64,000 nt of DNA from Isoetes taiwanensis (lineage: Eukaryota > Streptophyta > Lycopodiopsida > Isoetales > Isoetaceae), in the NCBI GenBank assembly GCA_021234155.1, contig JAJEKV010000058.1, positions 6,880,992 to 6,944,991 on the forward strand, written 5' to 3'. Position 1 is the stretch's first letter. Each line of letters opens with the position of its first letter. A model generated the notes under the pieces. It worked only from the letters and a program-made list of their open reading frames with translations, was not told where the DNA came from and ran no database searches. Below are positions 21,753-32,624 of this stretch, one piece after another. Made by a program: the position numbers and the translations under genes.

Positions 21753-21946
21753 GCCAGTAGTTTGGCAAGTGGAGCAATCCGACACACAGCGGGAAAAAGG
21801 ATCAACTTCGACATTGACTTGCTCGGCATCTCGGCATTAATATTAGAATGAGAGCAGAGATCATGAAAATTGGCAAGTATGACCTGATGATAGATTTGGA
21901 ATATCTTTGCCCAGTCAGTGCTATAATTAATTGCGAAAAGTAGAAA

Positions 21947-22999
21947 GTGACCTTAACGGCGCCAAATGGAAAAATAATTGAGATAACAGGTAAAGAAGTC
22001 ACTCCAATCATGCAATGCATGTCTAGCAAGAAATTACTTAAATGCATAAAGAGAGAGCAAGTGGCCTACATCTTCAAGCTCAAAGTTGAAGAGCCAGAGA
22101 CAGAGGAAGATAAGGAGGGCAAAGCATTGAGCAAGTTGCCGAAGCAAATAGCCAAGTTAGTAAAGGAATTCCACGATCTATTTCCAGATGAGATCAAGCA
22201 ACTTCCTTCGTACAGGGGAGTCGAGTGTGAAATAGCACTTGAACTAGGGACCAAACCTATAAATAAGGCACCATACAGAATGGCAGCTTAGGAGTTGGCA
22301 GAATTGAAGCAGTTGCAAGAGCTGTTAGACCTAGGGTTTATAAGACCTAGTGTCTTCTTGTTCGAGGCACCTATCCTATTCGTCAAGAAAGGAGATGGAG
22401 GCCTGAGGATGTGCATTGACTATCGTCAATTAAACAAGTACACCATCAACAAATATGCCTTACCCAGTTTAGACGATTTGATGGATCAACTCGAAGGTGC
22501 AAAAGTCTTTTCCAAGATAGATTTGAGGTCGGGCTACCACCAGATCAGGATTAAGGAAGAAGACATCCATAAGATCACTTTTAAAATGAGATATGGTCAC
22601 TATGAGTTCACAGTGATGCAATTTGGACTATTCAATGCCCCAGCAATCTTTATGAGGCTCATGAATGACATTTTTCGTGAGTTTCTAGATACGTTCATCA
22701 TAGTTTTCTTTGATGACATTTTGGTGTATAGCAAGTCCCTTGAGGACCATGTACAACACTTGAGGAGGGTACTTGAAAAGCTGAGGAGGCATCAACTCTA
22801 TGCGAAGTTGTCCAAGTGTCACTTCGCCACCGAAAGAGTAGAGTACTTGGGACATGTGATTTTAATAGAGGGGATTTCCACCGACTCTGTAGAGATTGAA
22901 GCGGTAATTGATTGGCCAGCACCAAAGAACATCCATGAAGTGAGGAGCTTCCTTGGCTTAGCGGGTTATTACAGTTCGTCAAGGACTTTACCAAGATAG
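21947..22999 (+). CDS. Ty3/gypsy reverse transcriptase, one in-frame stop
   Basis: Opens in protease-RT linker sequence ([29 protein letters not shown]), crosses a single TAG at 22289-22291 and continues in the same frame: [64 protein letters not shown], the catalytic FFDDILVYS (usually Y-x-D-D) and [15 protein letters not shown]. This is the classic Ty3 order. The frame is lost at 22999 near [11 protein letters not shown]. The stop and the FFDD variant suggest a dead copy. Confidence 0.85.
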
Positions 23000-23310
23000 C
23001 AGACCCGCTAACGGACCTCACCAAAGCAGAGAAGATAAAGAACTGGGCGAGTCATTGGCAAAAGAAGGCCCAAACAGGATTCGAAATATTGAAGGAGGTT
23101 TTAACGACCGCTCCAGTCTTGACATTGCCAGATCCAGAGAAGAACAAGTCGGTAGCAACCGTCGCTAACAAGATTGCAATAGAAGCAGTCTTAATGTAAG
23201 AATCGAGGGTTGTAGCGTATGATTCAAGGAAAATGAACGACGCCGAAACGCGTTAACCTATTGCTTGGCTATTTTTCCCGAGTATAAAAATACGAGCAAT
23301 TTAAATAGTG
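22970..23310 (+). pseudogene. Ty3 connection/RNase H remnant
   Basis: In another frame after the reverse transcriptase: [15 protein letters not shown], then FEILKEVLTTAPVLTLPDP, typical of the region before RNase H, then stops near 23198. Recognisable similarity ends about 23310. No integrase follows. Confidence 0.6.
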
Positions 23311-23539
23311 TAGTGTAGTGTAGACATATTCCATGACAATTGCCAAACAATCAAGTAATATACCAAACAATCAAGTAATATATGTAGTAAAGAAAAACTT
23401 TCAAATAAGCTTATAAAATAGCTTATAATGACAGTAACATGTGCATCAGAATTCTTTAACTAAAAAGGACCTTGAATCGACCAACTAATATTCTCATGCT
23501 CATTTCCACAATGCTCATCCAAGCTATTATTGTCCACTA

Positions 23540-23817
23540 TAGGTTCCTGTTTCCTCGTGTAACTTAGAAGATCCCCTGCGCTTGCATTCATTGTTCCATA
23601 ACTCAAATGCCTTCTCATATGGAAAAATCTCAATACTTTGAGTAGTGTTATATAGTCTCAAACTTGCATCAAGGTTATCTTCAAGTCAGTTAAGCAACTT
23701 ATTTTTTATGAAGCTCAGTGTGCTAAAACAATGTTCATCTTCAACACTTCCAAGTATCATACACAAACACAGCCAATTTAAAGTACTCTGAAATGGCCAC
23801 CCTCAGCACATTATTAG
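23540..23817 (-). pseudogene. hAT-like transposase, C-terminal dimerisation part (downstream of copia insertion)
   Basis: Reverse-strand translation gives EDEHCFSTLSFIKNKLLN, NLDASLRLYNTT and FPYEKAFELWNNECKRRG, the pattern of the hAT C-terminal dimerisation region (C-F-S-x-L-x-F-I-K-N-x-L-R). A stop interrupts it. The upstream part of the same gene resumes at 28329 on the other side of the copia element. The left end of the hAT-derived block is not resolved (about 23320-23540). Confidence 0.65.
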
Positions 23818-24134
23818 TGTTGGTATAAGTCTTTATTCTAAAAAGCCCAAAACCGTGTAAACCCAAAAGCCGTGTATACGTGGTCAATTATTAGAGAGCG
23901 ATGGATGTATCAGGTGAAAATATAATCAGGGAAAAGAACAGACAGAGGCGGCTTTTTGGGTTCTGAGGCAGCAATCAGGTACCAGCAAGGAAGTCAACAG
24001 AGAAATTGAAAGAGTCGGATTGGGAAGCAAGAATAAGGTCTGACAGAAAATAGAATATCAGAGTCGCTGTTATAGACAACATGCTTGGGCTGTCGGAGTA
24101 GACATCTTTGATTTGAAGGCTTCCCAGATCAACA
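23818..24134 (+). repeat. Copia 5' LTR
   Basis: Starts TGTTGGTATAAG and ends AGATCAACA. It pairs with 28007-28323. Confidence 0.95.
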
Positions 24135-24135
24135 G

Positions 24136-24150
24136 TGGTATCACCGCGCC
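24136..24150 (+). other. Copia primer-binding site
   Basis: TGGTATCACCGCGCC directly after the 5' LTR. The first eight bases match the initiator tRNA-Met primer-binding site usual in copia; the rest diverge. Confidence 0.7.
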
Positions 24151-24170
24151 AGCAAGATATGGCCAGCTGA

Positions 24171-24936
24171 TTGGCATTGACATATCTTAATAGTGCTGAA
24201 GTATTTAATGGAGATATTGGCTTTCAACTTTGGAAGGCCAAGATCACGCAGGCCCTTAAAGTTGACAAACTGTGGGATTTCATTGATCCAGCCAATCGTT
24301 GCTCAAATCTAAGGTGGAAGTGGAAGCATCAGCATCTGAGGAGACTAAGGGAGATCAAATTTTGGATGACGAAAGGGAAGAGATTGCCAAAGCTCTAATC
24401 ATGGCTAAACTAGGAGGTGATATTGTGCTTGAAATTCAACACAAGCCGGCCAGAGAAATATGGAAGTATCTTTTGAAAAGATATGAGGAGAAGACGTCGA
24501 CGCAGATTGACATCCTGGAAATGAAATTGCACAACCTGTATTTCAAAAAAGGTGATGATTTGAGAATTTTGATACGAAATCTTAGATTGTTGTTGCATGA
24601 TTTGGAAGGAGCTGGAGCGCATTACAGTGAGCAACAAAAGGTATTGGCCCTAACCAGAGGTTTCAAATTTCGTTTAAAGATCTTGCTATGTTAGTCAGAA
24701 GGACAACATCCACTCTGGATGAAGCAATAGAAGCAATTAGGGCAGAGCTTGGGCAAGTGGTTTTGGTAAAACCAATATCAGTGGAGGCAGAGGAACATTC
24801 TGCGACCTTGTATGCAGGAGAACCAAGTAGAGAGAGAGGTCGAGGCGGCGGCAGAGGCAGAGGAATGTGGAAGGCGGAGATACAGTGCTACAGATGTGAA
24901 GAATTTGGGCACATCAAAGCAGAATGTCCGAATTGA
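24171..24936 (+). pseudogene. Copia gag with zinc knuckle, frameshifted
   Basis: Three overlapping frames make one gag. Frame 1 (from 24171) holds the UBN2-like start (FQLWKAKITQAL). Frame 2 (from about 24299) holds AREIWKYLLKRYEEKT and LEMKLHNLYFKKGDD. Frame 3 (from 24688) holds an Arg/Gly stretch and the zinc knuckle CYRCEEFGHIKAEC. Breaks lie near 24300 and 24690. Gag would form the particle. Confidence 0.85.
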
Positions 24937-24993
24937 GGGAAGTGGAACCGAGGACGTGGTCGTAGCTCATTTGGTTGTGGAAGGGGACGGACT

Positions 24994-25935
24994 GTGGTGG
25001 CGGCAGTTGGAGAGACGTCTGAGATGAAAGCACCAACCGTGGGAGTTCTTACAGAAGAGGAAGTAAGTACTTGCAAATCCTTTTCTAAAACTAAGCATTA
25101 CAAAACTAATACCTTGACTGTAGATTCTGGAGCTGAAGTCTCCATAGTGAGCTCGCCTGATATATTGAAATGTATTGAGCCAACTGTGGATTGCAAAGCT
25201 GTTCAGATGGGCAATGGAGCAATGCAGAGGGTGCTTGGAAAAGGAAATTTGCATATTCTAGTTAAAGGCAAGAATGTTTTGAGTTTACCAGATACATTGT
25301 TTGTGCCAGGGATGCTTTTTAATTTAATTTATGTTGCCAAGTTAGTAGATAATGGGTACGATTTATTTTTTCATAAGTATAGGTGTAAATTTATTAGAGG
25401 AGGCATTAAATTATTTGAGGCTCAAAGAAGAGGAAATCTGTTTGAATTGGACGTCAATGATACCGTCAATAAGGTATCTCCCCTCGATAGTACAAGGCTT
25501 TGGCATTTGAGGTTAGCACATGTCAACTATAACAACATTAAAATAGCAAAAAGGCACAATCTTTTGGATGAGCTTGACTATGAGGATAGTGAGATTGATG
25601 ATGCGTGTGAAGCTTGTATGTTAGGAAAGCAAAACAGAGTGGCATTTAGAAATAAAGGAAGAAGGGTGCATAAGTTGCTTGAACTGGTGCATTCGGATGT
25701 TTGTGGACCCATGCAAGTTGAGAGTAGAGGAGCAAAATCTTACTTTGCTACTTTTATTGATGATTATAGTAGACGTACTAAATGTTACTTTTTGAGAACC
25801 AAGGGTCAAGTATTTGATGCATTTAGGTTATACACTGCGGAAGTTGAAAGGGAGACATCACTAAAAATTAAATGTCTAAGGTCTGACCTTGGTGGAGAAT
25901 ATAGATCATCTGAGTTTTGTAAGTACTGTCAATAA
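24994..25935 (+). CDS. Copia protease and N-terminal integrase
   Basis: TLTVDSGAEVSIVSS gives the copia protease active site (DSGA). The GAG pre-integrase zinc region follows (LWHLRLAHVNYNNI, CEACMLGKQ), then integrase core: ELVHSDVCGPMQVES, YFATFIDDYSRRTKCYF and LRSDLGGEYRSSEF, showing two of the D-D-E acids. A TAA at 25933-25935 ends the frame, and the protein continues in the same frame after it. Confidence 0.9.
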   Translation: MVAAVGETSEMKAPTVGVLTEEEVSTCKSFSKTKHYKTNTLTVDSGAEVSIVSSPDILKCIEPTVDCKAVQMGNGAMQRVLGKGNLHILVKGKNVLSLPDTLFVPGMLFNLIYVAKLVDNGYDLFFHKYRCKFIRGGIKLFEAQRRGNLFELDVNDTVNKVSPLDSTRLWHLRLAHVNYNNIKIAKRHNLLDELDYEDSEIDDACEACMLGKQNRVAFRNKGRRVHKLLELVHSDVCGPMQVESRGAKSYFATFIDDYSRRTKCYFLRTKGQVFDAFRLYTAEVERETSLKIKCLRSDLGGEYRSSEFCKYCQ

Positions 25936-26916
25936 CAAGGGATACGGAGGCAGTATACATGCAGATATACATCGCAACAAAATGGAGTAGCAGAACGCAA
26001 AAATCGCACCATCATGGATGCAGCTAGATCTATGCTCAAGCATGCAGGTTTGCTGAACAATTTATGGGAAGAGGCGGTCGCGGCAGCCTGTTATATTCAG
26101 AATAGGTTGCCAACAGTTGCTGTGAAAGGTGGAGTACCAGAAGAGTATTGGACGGGGAGAAAACAATATGTGAGACGATTTAGAGTCTATGGATGCCTTG
26201 CCTATATGATGGTACCGGAAGAATTAAGGAGAAAACTGGATGACCGGAGCATGTGCACTTTTCTAGTGGGTTATGATGAGCAGACAAATGGTTACAGATT
26301 ATATGAACCAGTTACACATACGGTATATGTTACTAGGGATGTTGTGTTTAATGAAAATGTGTTATATAAGGACAGGAAAGGTCTGAGTCAGCATGAAGCA
26401 AATGAATGGATACCAACAGAATCTTTGGAGAATGATCAAGCAGACAATGAGGAAGAGACAAAGACCACAATTCTAAAAGGGGATGAAGTTTATGTAGAAT
26501 CGAAAAGTGAAGAGGATGTAGAGACCAATACTGCAGCTGAGGAAGCAGACACGAAACCCGATGAGGTGTATGAGGTCATAGAGGCCGATAGTGCATCTCA
26601 TGAACCGGAAACAGAGCCAGAGGAGGGGCGTCATGAACCAGAAACCGAGCCAGAGGAGGTGCATGAGGTTGTTGATACCAATAGTGCACCAGAAGCTGGA
26701 CCTCAAAAGGCAGGAGGTAGTAGGAGAACTCGACGCAGCGATGCAGAACGTCTAAAGGCTGAGGTTCCATTTGATATAAGATTATATGGTAGGGAAGAAA
26801 GTGGCAAGACAACTAGACCAAGGAAACCTAAAATTTTGTCTTGTATAGTGGAGCCAGAAACGGTGGAACAAGCCTTGGAAGGGAAAAATGCAGAACGTTG
26901 GAAAGAGGCCATGTAG
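25936..26916 (+). CDS. Copia integrase C-terminal part, after in-frame stop
   Basis: Continues from the preceding TAA: QQNGVAERKNRTIMDAARSM contains the catalytic Glu (NGVAERKN), then VYGCLAYMMVPEELRRKLD and LVGYDEQTNGYRLYEP. A long acidic linker with near-repeats (HEPETEPEEGR, HEPETEPEEVH) precedes the reverse transcriptase. It ends at TAG 26914-26916. The first Met in this segment, at 26014, is not a true start. Confidence 0.88.
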   Translation, partial: QGIRRQYTCRYTSQQNGVAERKNRTIMDAARSMLKHAGLLNNLWEEAVAAACYIQNRLPTVAVKGGVPEEYWTGRKQYVRRFRVYGCLAYMMVPEELRRKLDDRSMCTFLVGYDEQTNGYRLYEPVTHTVYVTRDVVFNENVLYKDRKGLSQHEANEWIPTESLENDQADNEEETKTTILKGDEVYVESKSEEDVETNTAAEEADTKPDEVYEVIEADSASHEPETEPEEGRHEPETEPEEVHEVVDTNSAPEAGPQKAGGSRRTRRSDAERLKAEVPFDIRLYGREESGKTTRPRKPKILSCIVEPETVEQALEGKNAERWKEAM

Positions 26917-27715
26917 AATGAACTGGATTCATTTAGAAGAACCGACACTTATGAACTCGTATCGCGACCAAAGGACAAGAACATTGTGGGAAGCAAGTGG
27001 ATTTTTAAAATTAAAAGAAAAGCAGATGGATCGATAGAGGTGGCTCACAACATGCTACCTAGGCTCCAACATGCCAAGGTGGCTCAAATGTGCCACCTAG
27101 GCTCCAACATGCCACCTAAGCTCAAACATGCCAAGGTGGTCCAAACATGCCAAGGTGGCTCAAACATGCCACCTAGGCTCCAACATGCTGGTTGCAAAGG
27201 GGTATACTCAAGAAGAAGGTGTGGACTATAAGGATACCTTCTCACCTATAGTCAAAGTGACTAGCCTGAGGACACTCGTTACAGTTGCAGTGCAAAATGA
27301 CATGGAGATGAACCATATGGATGTCAAGACTGCATTCCTGAATGGAGATTTAGACGAAGAAATTTACATGGAGCAGCCGCAGGGATATGAACAAGGTCAG
27401 AACATGGTGTGCAAATTAAAAAAGGAAGTTTACGGACTTAGGCAAGCGGCCAGGCAATGGTATTTGTGCATGAACAGATTCCTGATTTTTGCAGGATTTA
27501 CAAAATTAAAACTGAGGGGAATTTATACATGAAAAGAAATGGGGACAGATGTCTAATTATGGCTCTCGATGTGGATGATTGCGTCATTGTGAGCAATGAC
27601 AAAAGCTTAGTAGGATTGCAAAGCATTGCTGAATGGTCGATTTCAGATGACAGATTTGGAAAATTTGGAGAAATTATTAGGAAGTATCCATGGCAGCTTC
27701 GGAAATAATCTGATT
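26917..27715 (+). pseudogene. Copia reverse transcriptase with an internal 19-bp repeat block
   Basis: Starts with NIVGSKWIFKIKRKADGSIE, is interrupted by a block of 19-bp tandem repeats (27038-27188), and resumes VAKGYTQEEGVDYKDTFSP, MDVKTAFLNGDLDEEIYMEQP and VYGLRQAARQWY. The catalytic region reads ALDVDDCVIVSND, so the usual Y-V-D-D is D-V-D-D. Frameshifts near 27190 and 27510 and a deletion before RNase H make it inactive. Confidence 0.85.
27038..27188 (+). repeat. Tandem 19-bp repeat inside the copia RT
   Basis: Seven to eight units, each ending CTC(A/C)AACATG. Two subtypes alternate: CCAAGGTGGCTCAAACATG and CCACCTAGGCTCCAACATG. It lies exactly where the conserved Y-K-A-R-L segment of copia RT should be and has replaced it. 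Confidence 0.85.
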
Positions 27716-27744
27716 GCGTAGAATGCTTGAGGAATTAGGGAATT

Positions 27745-27996
27745 TGTCAAGCTACCGTGTTGTACTGCAATAATAAGAGCGGGGTATCAATGACAAAAAA
27801 TCCAATCCATCATTCCCGAACCAAGCGCATTGATATGCATCATCACTTCATACGAGATGAAGTGGAAAAGGGGGAGATAAACGTAATGCATATTCCCACC
27901 AAACTGCAGCAGGCAGATATGCTAACGAAGGCCCTTTCTGAGCCTAAACTGGTGGCAGCAAGAAATTTAGTTGGAATCATTGACTATAAAGGCTAA
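27745..27996 (+). pseudogene. Copia RNase H C-terminal remnant
   Basis: VLYCNNKSGVSMTKNPIHHSRTKRIDMHHHF followed by IPTKLQQADMLTKALSEPK is the C-terminus of copia RNase H. The earlier catalytic part is missing, so a deletion joins RT to this tail. It ends 10 bases before the 3' LTR. Confidence 0.8.
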
Positions 27997-28004
27997 AGGG
28001 GGAG
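27995..28004 (+). other. Copia polypurine tract
   Basis: AAAGGGGGAG just before the 3' LTR, the plus-strand primer site. Confidence 0.8.
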
Positions 28005-28006
28005 TT

Positions 28007-28323
28007 TGTTGGTATTAGCCTTTATTCTAAAAAGCCCAAAACCGTGTAAACCCAAAAGCCGTGTACACGTGGGAAATTATTAGAGAGCGGTGGATGTATC
28101 AGGTGAAAATATAATCAGGGAAAAGAACAGACGGAGGCGGCTTTTTGGGTTCTGAGGCAGCAATCAGGTACCAGCAAGGAAGGCAACAGAGAAATTGAAA
28201 AAGTCAGATTGGGAAGCAAGAATAAGGTCTGACAGAAAGCAGAATATCAGAGACGCTGTTATAGACAACGTGCTTGGGATGTCGGAGTAGACATCTTTGA
28301 TTCGAAGGCTTCCCATATCAACA
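28007..28323 (+). repeat. Copia 3' LTR
   Basis: Starts TGTTGGTATTAG and ends ATATCAACA, followed by the second ATTAG. Confidence 0.95.
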
Positions 28324-28328
28324 ATTAG

Positions 28329-29871
28329 AATCCAACAATCTCCAAAGATGTATTGCTGCACCAAACTCCAAGGGATCCTCTAAATCTTGAGTTTGGCGAT
28401 ACATACTCTCCCCAAACAATCTAGACTACAACATCAATTGCTCCCAATCGAGAAGACCTTGTATAGTTTCAGTACCAACCTTTCTTGGAATGCAAAAGTA
28501 ATCCTTGATGGTAGTCATCTTACTTTGAAAGGTTTTATACACATCTGCCATTGAGCCCTTCCAAACTTGCAGAAAAACAACACCCATAGCATCAAACACA
28601 TCATCTCGTGGAAACCTGGAACGAAGCTCATTGACGAGATTGCGTGATACCTACAAAGTGAGAAGCATCAAGTATATTATGTATACTTTTTTCCCTCACT
28701 AAATGCATAACTTTCACATGCAAATAAGAAATCAAATTCATGCAAAATTGACATAGGGTTCAAAGAAGATTTACTTGTTTCATATGAAGTTTAACTGTCT
28801 CAACCAAGTCTTGAAATTCAGAACTCTTCAGTTCACACTTCCTGAGGTGGCTTCCTCTTCCCCTCCTTGTCCTAAAATTCATGCAGAGAAATTGATCTTT
28901 GACACATATGCATAATCCTAGCTCTCATGTGATCCAACTTGAACCAGTTTGTTCCAAGCAGCAAATTCCTCTTTATGTAGTTCAAAACATGACTTTCCAG
29001 CCAAAGTATCTCATATCAATTTTCTATCTCAACTTGCAAGGATTTTCTAGCTATGGTATACTCAGATAAAGATTTGTCTATCTTGTGAAATCTGTATCAT
29101 ATAGTTTAGCTTCCCCATCAAAGGTTGGATAACAAAGAGTGTAAGCATAGTCTCACAATTTGTCATAAGTCCCATTAGCTCAAATGCCCTTTGTGCCATA
29201 TTTTCATCATCATCATTCAAATAGAATTCACTTGCCATACCAACCAATGATACATACTTCTCACAAAGGCATTGCATAGGTAGATGCAAAGAAATCCACC
29301 TAGTGTTGACATCTTTTAATAACTTATTCCCTTTAGTGATACCACTTGCAAAGTCCCAAAATATTGCCAACCTTTGAGGACTTTTAGAGAAAAAGTTGTA
29401 AGCAGCATGAACTAAGAATTCAACCTTACCAACATTTTGCGAATCAGAAATTGTCTTGTATGCCAAGTTGGTCCTATGATACATGCAATGAAGCACACTG
29501 ATGTATGGTGCTAAGTTTGTTTGTATTCAGACGCCCAATCCTGTCCTCTTTCCTTGCATCACAGAAGCTCCATCAGCTCCAAAACATATTAGTTTCTGAG
29601 CACACTCAATAGGATCCAAAAGAACAACATTAGATAAATGCTTGACAATCACATTGAAGAGTGTCTCCGCAGTAGCATCTCCTGAGAGCTTCTTAATACC
29701 TAAAAAGTAGGAGACATGTTCAAAGTTTACAACATTGTAAAGATGCATTGCAACCCATGAGGTATTATCAATTGTCGTGACTTCATCCATGGATAATGAA
29801 AGAAAAGATGAATTTTGAACAATTAAGCAAAGCTTTAATCTCAATGCATCACTCATGTGCTCATCAAGCAT
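28329..29871 (-). pseudogene. hAT-like transposase, catalytic part (upstream of copia insertion)
   Basis: Reverse-strand frames show SFLSLSMDEVTTIDNTSW, LICFGADGASVMQGKRTGLG, then after a stop LHCMYHRTNLAYKTI, DVNTRWISLHLPMQ and, nearer the copia, FQSKMTTIKDYFC and DPLEFGAAIHLWRLLDS. The DGASVM-GKR and HC-x2-HR motifs are those of zinc-finger-associated hAT transposases. Stops near 29525 and 28410 and an AT-rich, intron-like gap (28650-29060) break it. It starts abruptly at 29871, beside the last codons of the DUF7869 gene, so the two were joined by insertion or rearrangement. Confidence 0.75.
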
Positions 29872-32604
29872 TGGCAGCAGTCGTTCTCATCCAGTGCACT
29901 TTTAATTGAGTGGGAATTCCATCCTCTCTTGTTACCTCCAGTACTTTAGCTAGCCAGAATGGCCTCCCAGATTCATCATTATCAGCTGGGACAGCTATGA
30001 GCATTCCTTTCTGAATCTCTGAGACTGAACCAGATACTCGAGCAACTTGTTGTGCTGTGCGTCTAGGGCCAGTGTACATGACTCTGTCATCTTCATCTGA
30101 GCTAGCCAATATCTCTACATGTTCCTCTTGATTCTCAACTTGCACAGGGAGGGTTTGCCTAGATGGCCAGTTGAATGTAACTGGTCTTCGACCTTGTAAT
30201 GAAGCTTGCAACATGTCACGTTGCCGAGAAAAAAATTGAGGCCACCATAAAGCATCTGCCTCCCCAAAGTGGTTAGAGCAGGACTGAATACTTGTCTCAA
30301 TACAATCCAATGATTTATTTGAGTCAAATGCTCTTCCCTCCTTTTTACTCTTTGTGATTTCTTTCAAGCTTTTTAGAGGCATTTGCTCTGCAGAGAGCAT
30401 GGAACTAGTATTGGGGATGTTGCGAATGAATTGAATACCTGCTGCTGGCTGCCACTGCAAGGATGTGGCATATTTCTTTCCTTGTAAGATGGCCTTGCCA
30501 TCTACAAGTGAAATTTTGATCTGATGCTGAAATGTAATGTTTCTCAAGGGCTCAATAGCACAGTGACCTAGTTGATCTCTCCGAAAAATCCATTCCTTGA
30601 AATCATAAGTTTCTTCCAATAACTCGATGTCTGGACGAGGATTGTAGGAATCTTGGATGACCTCAATCATGGTGGCGGGGCTTAGAGCTTTTTTCGAGCA
30701 AGGCGTTTAGAGAACCTCTTGAACATCGATCAATTTGGTCGTGTGTATGACCAACAAGCGTGAAACCAATCTTCACCTTCTTGAAGATTTGTTTCTCTAC
30801 TAGCATAGCACGATAAGCAAACAACGCCGATTCTTATTTTCCCTTGTCGTGTTATCTAGTCGAAGATCTGAGCCGGTATATGTTCTAGATTGGAAAGAAG
30901 CTTATTCAATATTGTGATAGTGAGATTTGGATCAGCATGAATGTTTGGATAATTCAAAAATGCCTTGCAAGATAGTTTTCCATTAAATACCATAGCACCA
31001 ACAACATGCAGATGTATGAAATCTTCTTCAGCAGCATCCTTAGGCACATTGACAAAATGTGGTAGGGTGGTCTTCTTCTGGTCCATTCCATCAATAACAA
31101 CTGATATGTAGTTGAGTGGTTGTTCAAAGTGCTTTCTTCCTATGTTTTGTCAATTTTCTCCTTTCCAAAGATTGTTGTTCTCTGTGCTTGTTCAGTTTCT
31201 CCTTCAATGCATCTGAAAGGAAAATATGTTTAGGAAAGAACCTACTTTTAAGTAGAACTAGGCAAGAACACGTCCTGGAAGCTTACTTTTAGTGTGAAGT
31301 GTCCTTGCATTTTGTCTCTGAGCTTTTAATTCAGAGCATGTAGCACAAACAGACATCCTATGCTTTCTAGGAATGGCCACGCGAGAAAACTCTTTTTTCC
31401 AGAGCACAGTAAAGTAAGAGTAGCAGACAAAGCGTTCTCCAGCCTCAACACACATCTCCTTATAATTATCGTAGACTTCTTGTTTCGTGAAATTGTCACT
31501 CAAGTGGTACATAGGGCTATTAGGGAGTTTCTCACAAGACTCCTTAAAGAAACCTTCCATCCAGGAAACACATTGAAGGGCATGAATTCTGGTTATGCCT
31601 CCTGAATGGCGAGTCATTGATGCCCGGATTCTTGTCAAGCCTTTTCTTCAGCGGTCAAGTCGTCTCACGCCTAAAGCATGAATCAATTTGAAGGCCGTTT
31701 TGGGGACGGTGTGGCCACCAGCTGTATAAGTAAACTTCTCACCATCATCTGGCCTAATATTGAAGGCTAAGTAGCCCCTTTGGTCTAGCAGAGTCATTGA
31801 ACTGTAACTATCACGAATCAACCTCAATTCCTTTAGTCCAATCTTAAGCAAACAACGTTGAGAACAACAGTGCTTTGTATGTGTTGCCCGCAAGTGAGCC
31901 TCGTCCATGAGTTTCTTTCTTCTAACAGTTGTACATGCTTTCTTGTGTAAGTTACGTTTAAGATTCTTACTTGCAGGGGCTTTGAATTCGAACAAGGAGT
32001 CTTGTGGCTTTGGTAGGTCCTCGTCTGAGAGATCAACATGAGGTGTTTCTTCGTCTGAGAGATCAACTTGAGGTGTACTTGTAGATGCTGATAGGTTTGG
32101 TGTGTGCAAGTCCTGGGGGGAGGTGCTTTCCCTCTCTCTGGGAAAAAGTAATCGAGGTTGGTGACGTAGTTGACCAGCTCCTGAAGTGTCGTAGAACACA
32201 GGAGTTGCGTGTCGCTGACTGCTTCCACTTGTTGTAGTATCATTTAGCGAAATTGATGGAGTTGGCGTGATTTGCCTCCGGGGATTTAGCCTACGGTGGA
32301 CTAAGGGCGACGTACTAAACTGAAGTGGAGGAGGTAGTCTGACCTCTCTAGCCTGAGGTGGGGTAAAACGCATTGGTGGGGGCAGACGACGTTCAGGAGC
32401 AGGGTGTGGTGGAGTAAGTTGAACTGGTGGTGGAAGCCGAGGTGGTCGTGCTGGAGTAAACTCAACAGAGCTGGGGGTTTGAATATCAGAGGCAGAATTT
32501 CCGAGGCTACTTTCAGGTGTCAGTTGAGGGGGTGTGAATGTCATTGCAGGAGGAAGCCTGCGAACAGGACTTGGAGGCTCTGCAGTTCTTTTTTCTCGAG
32601 CCAT
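29864..32604 (-). CDS. DUF7869-type gene (possible DDE-like transposase), with breaks
   Basis: Start is taken at 32604 (MAREKRTAEPPSPVRRLPP) because upstream codons only translate palindromes. A long Pro/Thr/Ser-rich N-terminus (repeated RLPPPxxxTPP) leads to a basic Cys/His segment (HTKHCCSQRCLLK). One TGA (31648-31650) interrupts an otherwise open frame continuing SMTRHSGGITRIHALQCVSW. Exon 1 ends at 31287 (donor GTAAGC), and an acceptor at 31213 leads on with matching phase. Hallmarks of DUF7869 follow: VVIDGMDQKKTTLPHF, LDNTTRENKN and VGHTHDQID, then a C-terminal KGMLIAVPADNDESGRPFW. The spacing D...D...H/D resembles an RNase H fold, so a transposase role is an inference. Frameshifts near 31145, 30860 and 30700 break this copy. 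It is divergent from the methyltransferase gene. Confidence 0.7.
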
Positions 32605-32624
32605 ACTCAGAAAGGTAGCGTCAC

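Larger units (their letters stand above)
16398..23310 (+). mobile_element. Decayed Ty3/gypsy-like retroelement lacking integrase
   Basis: In order: two 69-nt hairpin repeats, a TATA-like CCTATAAATAG (about 16788), unrecognised basic ORFs, two more hairpins, a second TATA-like CTATATATACACAC (about 18622), another unrecognised ORF, then gag, a zinc knuckle, an Asp protease, Ty3-type reverse transcriptase and an RNase H remnant, all with breaks. Similarity fades near 23310 and no integrase or LTR pair is visible, so both ends are truncated or unseen. The reverse transcriptase reads as Ty3/gypsy rather than caulimovirid. Confidence 0.7.
23818..28323 (+). mobile_element. Complete Ty1/copia retrotransposon inserted in the hAT-like pseudogene
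   Basis: Two 317-bp LTRs (23818-24134, 28007-28323), both TGTTGG...AACA. They are flanked by the 5-bp target duplication ATTAG (23813-23817, 28324-28328). A primer-binding site, gag, protease, integrase, RT, RNase H and polypurine tract occur in copia order. By eye the LTRs differ at about 17 of 317 positions (roughly 5%), so insertion is not very recent. Internal stops, frameshifts and a deletion show it is dead. Host coding sequence resumes directly on each side. Confidence 0.95.

Noticed and set aside
16398-23310. Endogenous caulimovirid (zinc knuckle, protease, RT and no integrase)
   Set aside because: The RT motifs ([34 protein letters not shown]) are Ty3/gypsy-like and no movement protein was seen; missing integrase is better explained by truncation.
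29864-30670. Separate 268-aa minus-strand gene
   Set aside because: It continues the DUF7869 protein after VGHTHDQID and is best read as its C-terminal part.
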